Both the position numbers and the translations under genes were made by a program. The notes below the pieces were generated by a model that did not search any database, was not told the origin of the DNA, and was given only the letters and a program-made list of their open reading frames with translations. A stretch of 64,000 bases of DNA, taken from Labilithrix sp. GTDB taxonomy: Bacteria > Myxococcota_A > Polyangia > Polyangiales > Polyangiaceae. This document shows positions 62,506 to 64,000 of this stretch, piece after piece (the first letter of the stretch is position 1; every line of letters begins with the position of its first letter). The stretch spans positions 1-64,000 of the forward strand of contig JAHBWA010000019.1 in the NCBI GenBank assembly GCA_019637195.1, in the 5' to 3' direction.

Positions 62506-63894
62506 ATGAATCGCAATCGCTTGCTCGTTCTCGGCGTGGGCGCGACCTCCGTCGGTGTGGCATGCCTCGTCGCTTGCGGCGACGCAGAGCCTGGCGCGGC
62601 GCTCATCGGAGACGACGACGCCGGACGGCCCGAGGCGTCGCTCCCTCCGGAGAGCGACGCCGGGGTCGAGGTCATCGCCGACGCGGGGCCGGAGGACGCG
62701 GACGCCGAGCCGTCGACGCCGGACGCCGACCTGTCCGACAAGCCGGTGACGTGCGCCACGACCCCGTGCGTGGTGGAGCTCGCGGGCGGCGCGGGTCACT
62801 TCTGCGCGCGCATGTCCGACGGGACCATCCAGTGCTGGGGGCGCAACGACCGCGGGAGCCTCGGCCGTGGACCGGACGCCGGCGTGACCTCGGCGCGGCC
62901 GGCTCCGGTCGTCGGGATCGCCTCTGCCACGCAGCTCACGGCGAGCTCCTCCAGCTCGGCCACCTGCGCGCGGCTCGCCGACGAACGCGTGCAGTGCTGG
63001 GGCGAAAACGTCAACGCGCAGCTCGGTCTGACCGCCCCGACGGTGACGCGCGACAGCTTCGAGCATCACACCCCCGCGGATCTGGCGATCTCGGAGTCGA
63101 TCGCGCGCGTCGCCGTCGGGTCGCTCAACGGCTGCGCCGTCGCGTCCGACGGCGGGGACCTCTACTGCTGGGGCTCGAACGCGAACCAGGCGCTCGCGCG
63201 CTCGGGGTTGGCGACGACCGGCACCGGCATGTTTTACGCTCCTGCCCTCGCCGAGCAGCAAGGGATCGAGCTGACGCCCATGGCGATGGGCTACAGGACG
63301 TCCTTCGGGCTCACCAAGGACGGACAGCTCGTGAGCTGGGGGATGAACTCCGGCCGGCAGAGCTCGCTCAGCCACGCGCTCCCGACCGAGCACGCGACGC
63401 CGATGGACGTCACGAGCGTCAGCTCGGCTGGATTCCAGGCGAACGACTCCGTCACGTGTGTCGTCGCGCGTGGACGCCTCTACTGCTGGGGCAAGAACCG
63501 GGCGGGGATGCTCGGGACTGGCCTTCCGGACGACGAGCTCCTCCCCGCCGAGGCCGTGGTCGAGGCCGCCGAGAACGCCTTCCCTCAGCAGGTCGCGGTG
63601 GGCTCGTCGCATACGTGCGCCCGCTTGACGGACGGGACGGTGGCGTGCAGCGGCCTCAACAATTTCGGCCAGGTCGGAGCTCCCGCCGACGTGAGGAGCA
63701 ACCCGACCTTTCGCCGCGTGGCGGTCCCGGGCCATGCCGTTCAGGTCGCTACGAGCCTCAACGCGGCCTGCGCGCTCCTCGACAGCGGCGAGGTCTACTG
63801 CTGGGGAGGCAACGTCAGCGGCGAGCGCGGGCAGGGCACGATCGACTCGGCGATCACGCCTCACCCCGATCCCGTGAAGGTCGTGTTCGAATGA
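62506..63894 (+). CDS. RCC1-repeat lipoprotein (right operon)
   Basis: A 462-aa protein with signal and lipobox CLVAC, an Asp/Ala/Glu linker, then CATTPCVVELAGG (compare CKVSPCVTALSASGG in the left copy). Seven RCC1 blades: IQCWGRNDRGSLG, VQCWGENVNAQLG, LYCWGSNANQALA, LVSWGMNSGRQSS, LYCWGKNRAGMLG, VACSGLNNFGQVG and VYCWGGNVSGERG. Blade 4 lacks the Cys pair, exactly as in the left copy. The stop overlaps the next start by four bases (ATGA). Confidence 0.87.
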   Translation: MNRNRLLVLGVGATSVGVACLVACGDAEPGAALIGDDDAGRPEASLPPESDAGVEVIADAGPEDADAEPSTPDADLSDKPVTCATTPCVVELAGGAGHFCARMSDGTIQCWGRNDRGSLGRGPDAGVTSARPAPVVGIASATQLTASSSSSATCARLADERVQCWGENVNAQLGLTAPTVTRDSFEHHTPADLAISESIARVAVGSLNGCAVASDGGDLYCWGSNANQALARSGLATTGTGMFYAPALAEQQGIELTPMAMGYRTSFGLTKDGQLVSWGMNSGRQSSLSHALPTEHATPMDVTSVSSAGFQANDSVTCVVARGRLYCWGKNRAGMLGTGLPDDELLPAEAVVEAAENAFPQQVAVGSSHTCARLTDGTVACSGLNNFGQVGAPADVRSNPTFRRVAVPGHAVQVATSLNAACALLDSGEVYCWGGNVSGERGQGTIDSAITPHPDPVKVVFE

Positions 63895-64000
63895 GGTCTC
63901 GACTGCGCGAACTCCGGCCTCTCCTCGGCATCGGAGCGTTGCTCTCCGGCGCTGCCCTCGTCAGCGGGGCTTGCGGCAGCGGCCGCGCCGAGTTCGCAGA
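63891..64000 (+). CDS. Lipoprotein start, cut by the window edge (right operon)
   Basis: The first 36 residues show a basic N-terminus, a hydrophobic signal and lipobox VSGAC followed by GSGRAEFA. It is coupled to the RCC1 gene by an ATGA overlap. In the left operon the gene at this position encodes the IgGFc-binding-type lipoprotein, so this may be its counterpart, but nothing beyond the signal peptide can be seen. Confidence 0.6.
   Translation, partial: MRSRLRELRPLLGIGALLSGAALVSGACGSGRAEFA

Overview
The window is about 70% GC with strong G/C bias at third codon positions. It carries many lipoproteins with Asp/Ala/Gly-rich linkers, Ser/Thr kinase signalling, DUF4388 regulators, secreted RCC1-type and Cys-rich proteins and an IgGFc-binding-type protein. 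Together these point to a myxobacterium (Myxococcota, probably Polyangiales). This is inferred from gene content; there is no rRNA in the window, and no tRNA, CRISPR array or insertion sequence was recognised.

Layout. 1-2.5 kb: the end of a branched-chain amino-acid permease, two tandem Cys-rich lipoprotein paralogs each behind a sigma54-type promoter, and a third lipoprotein that may be leaderless. 2.6-6.7 kb: a DUF1269 protein, a DoxX-like membrane protein whose 3' end has been amplified as a tandem repeat, and a secreted two-module protein. 6.8-14.9 kb: a pseudo-receiver regulator, a coupled dioxygenase/aldo-keto reductase pair, a PPi-type phosphofructokinase, a coiled-coil protein with an AT-hook, a DnaJ-domain protein and a methyltransferase. 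15-25.2 kb: a 1491-residue kinase/ATPase/TPR protein, a patatin, small lipoproteins, a Gre-like factor, a degenerate EF-G paralog, a rhodanese and a thioesterase. 25.4-27.3 kb: a hydrolase lipoprotein and a LysR regulator.

27.3-31.7 kb looks like a zinc-limitation regulon. A minus-strand operon (His/Cys-rich lipoprotein, Cys-free ribosomal protein L33, DUF1826, CobW GTPase, DUF1826) lies divergent to a Fur/Zur-family gene. A palindrome sits directly beside a perfect TTGACA in the operon promoter region. 31.9-39.6 kb: a LamG lipoprotein, a small membrane protein and a complete RND efflux operon (adaptor, pump, outer-membrane channel).

39.6-64 kb is the most unusual part. Two operons in opposite orientation share one gene order: secreted 345-aa protein, ECF sigma factor, membrane-anchored partner without a zinc motif, six-module Cys-rich lipoprotein, seven-blade propeller lipoprotein, second seven-blade propeller lipoprotein, RCC1 lipoprotein. 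In the left copy an IgGFc-binding-type lipoprotein and a second RCC1 lipoprotein follow; in the right copy another lipoprotein begins at the window edge. Four-base start/stop overlaps join many of the genes. The two copies are strongly diverged and are separated by about 5.7 kb that holds a methyltransferase, a flavin-binding/GNAT fusion, its probable MocR regulator and one more lipoprotein. I read this as an ancient inverted duplication of a sigma-controlled set of surface lipoproteins with no function that I recognise.
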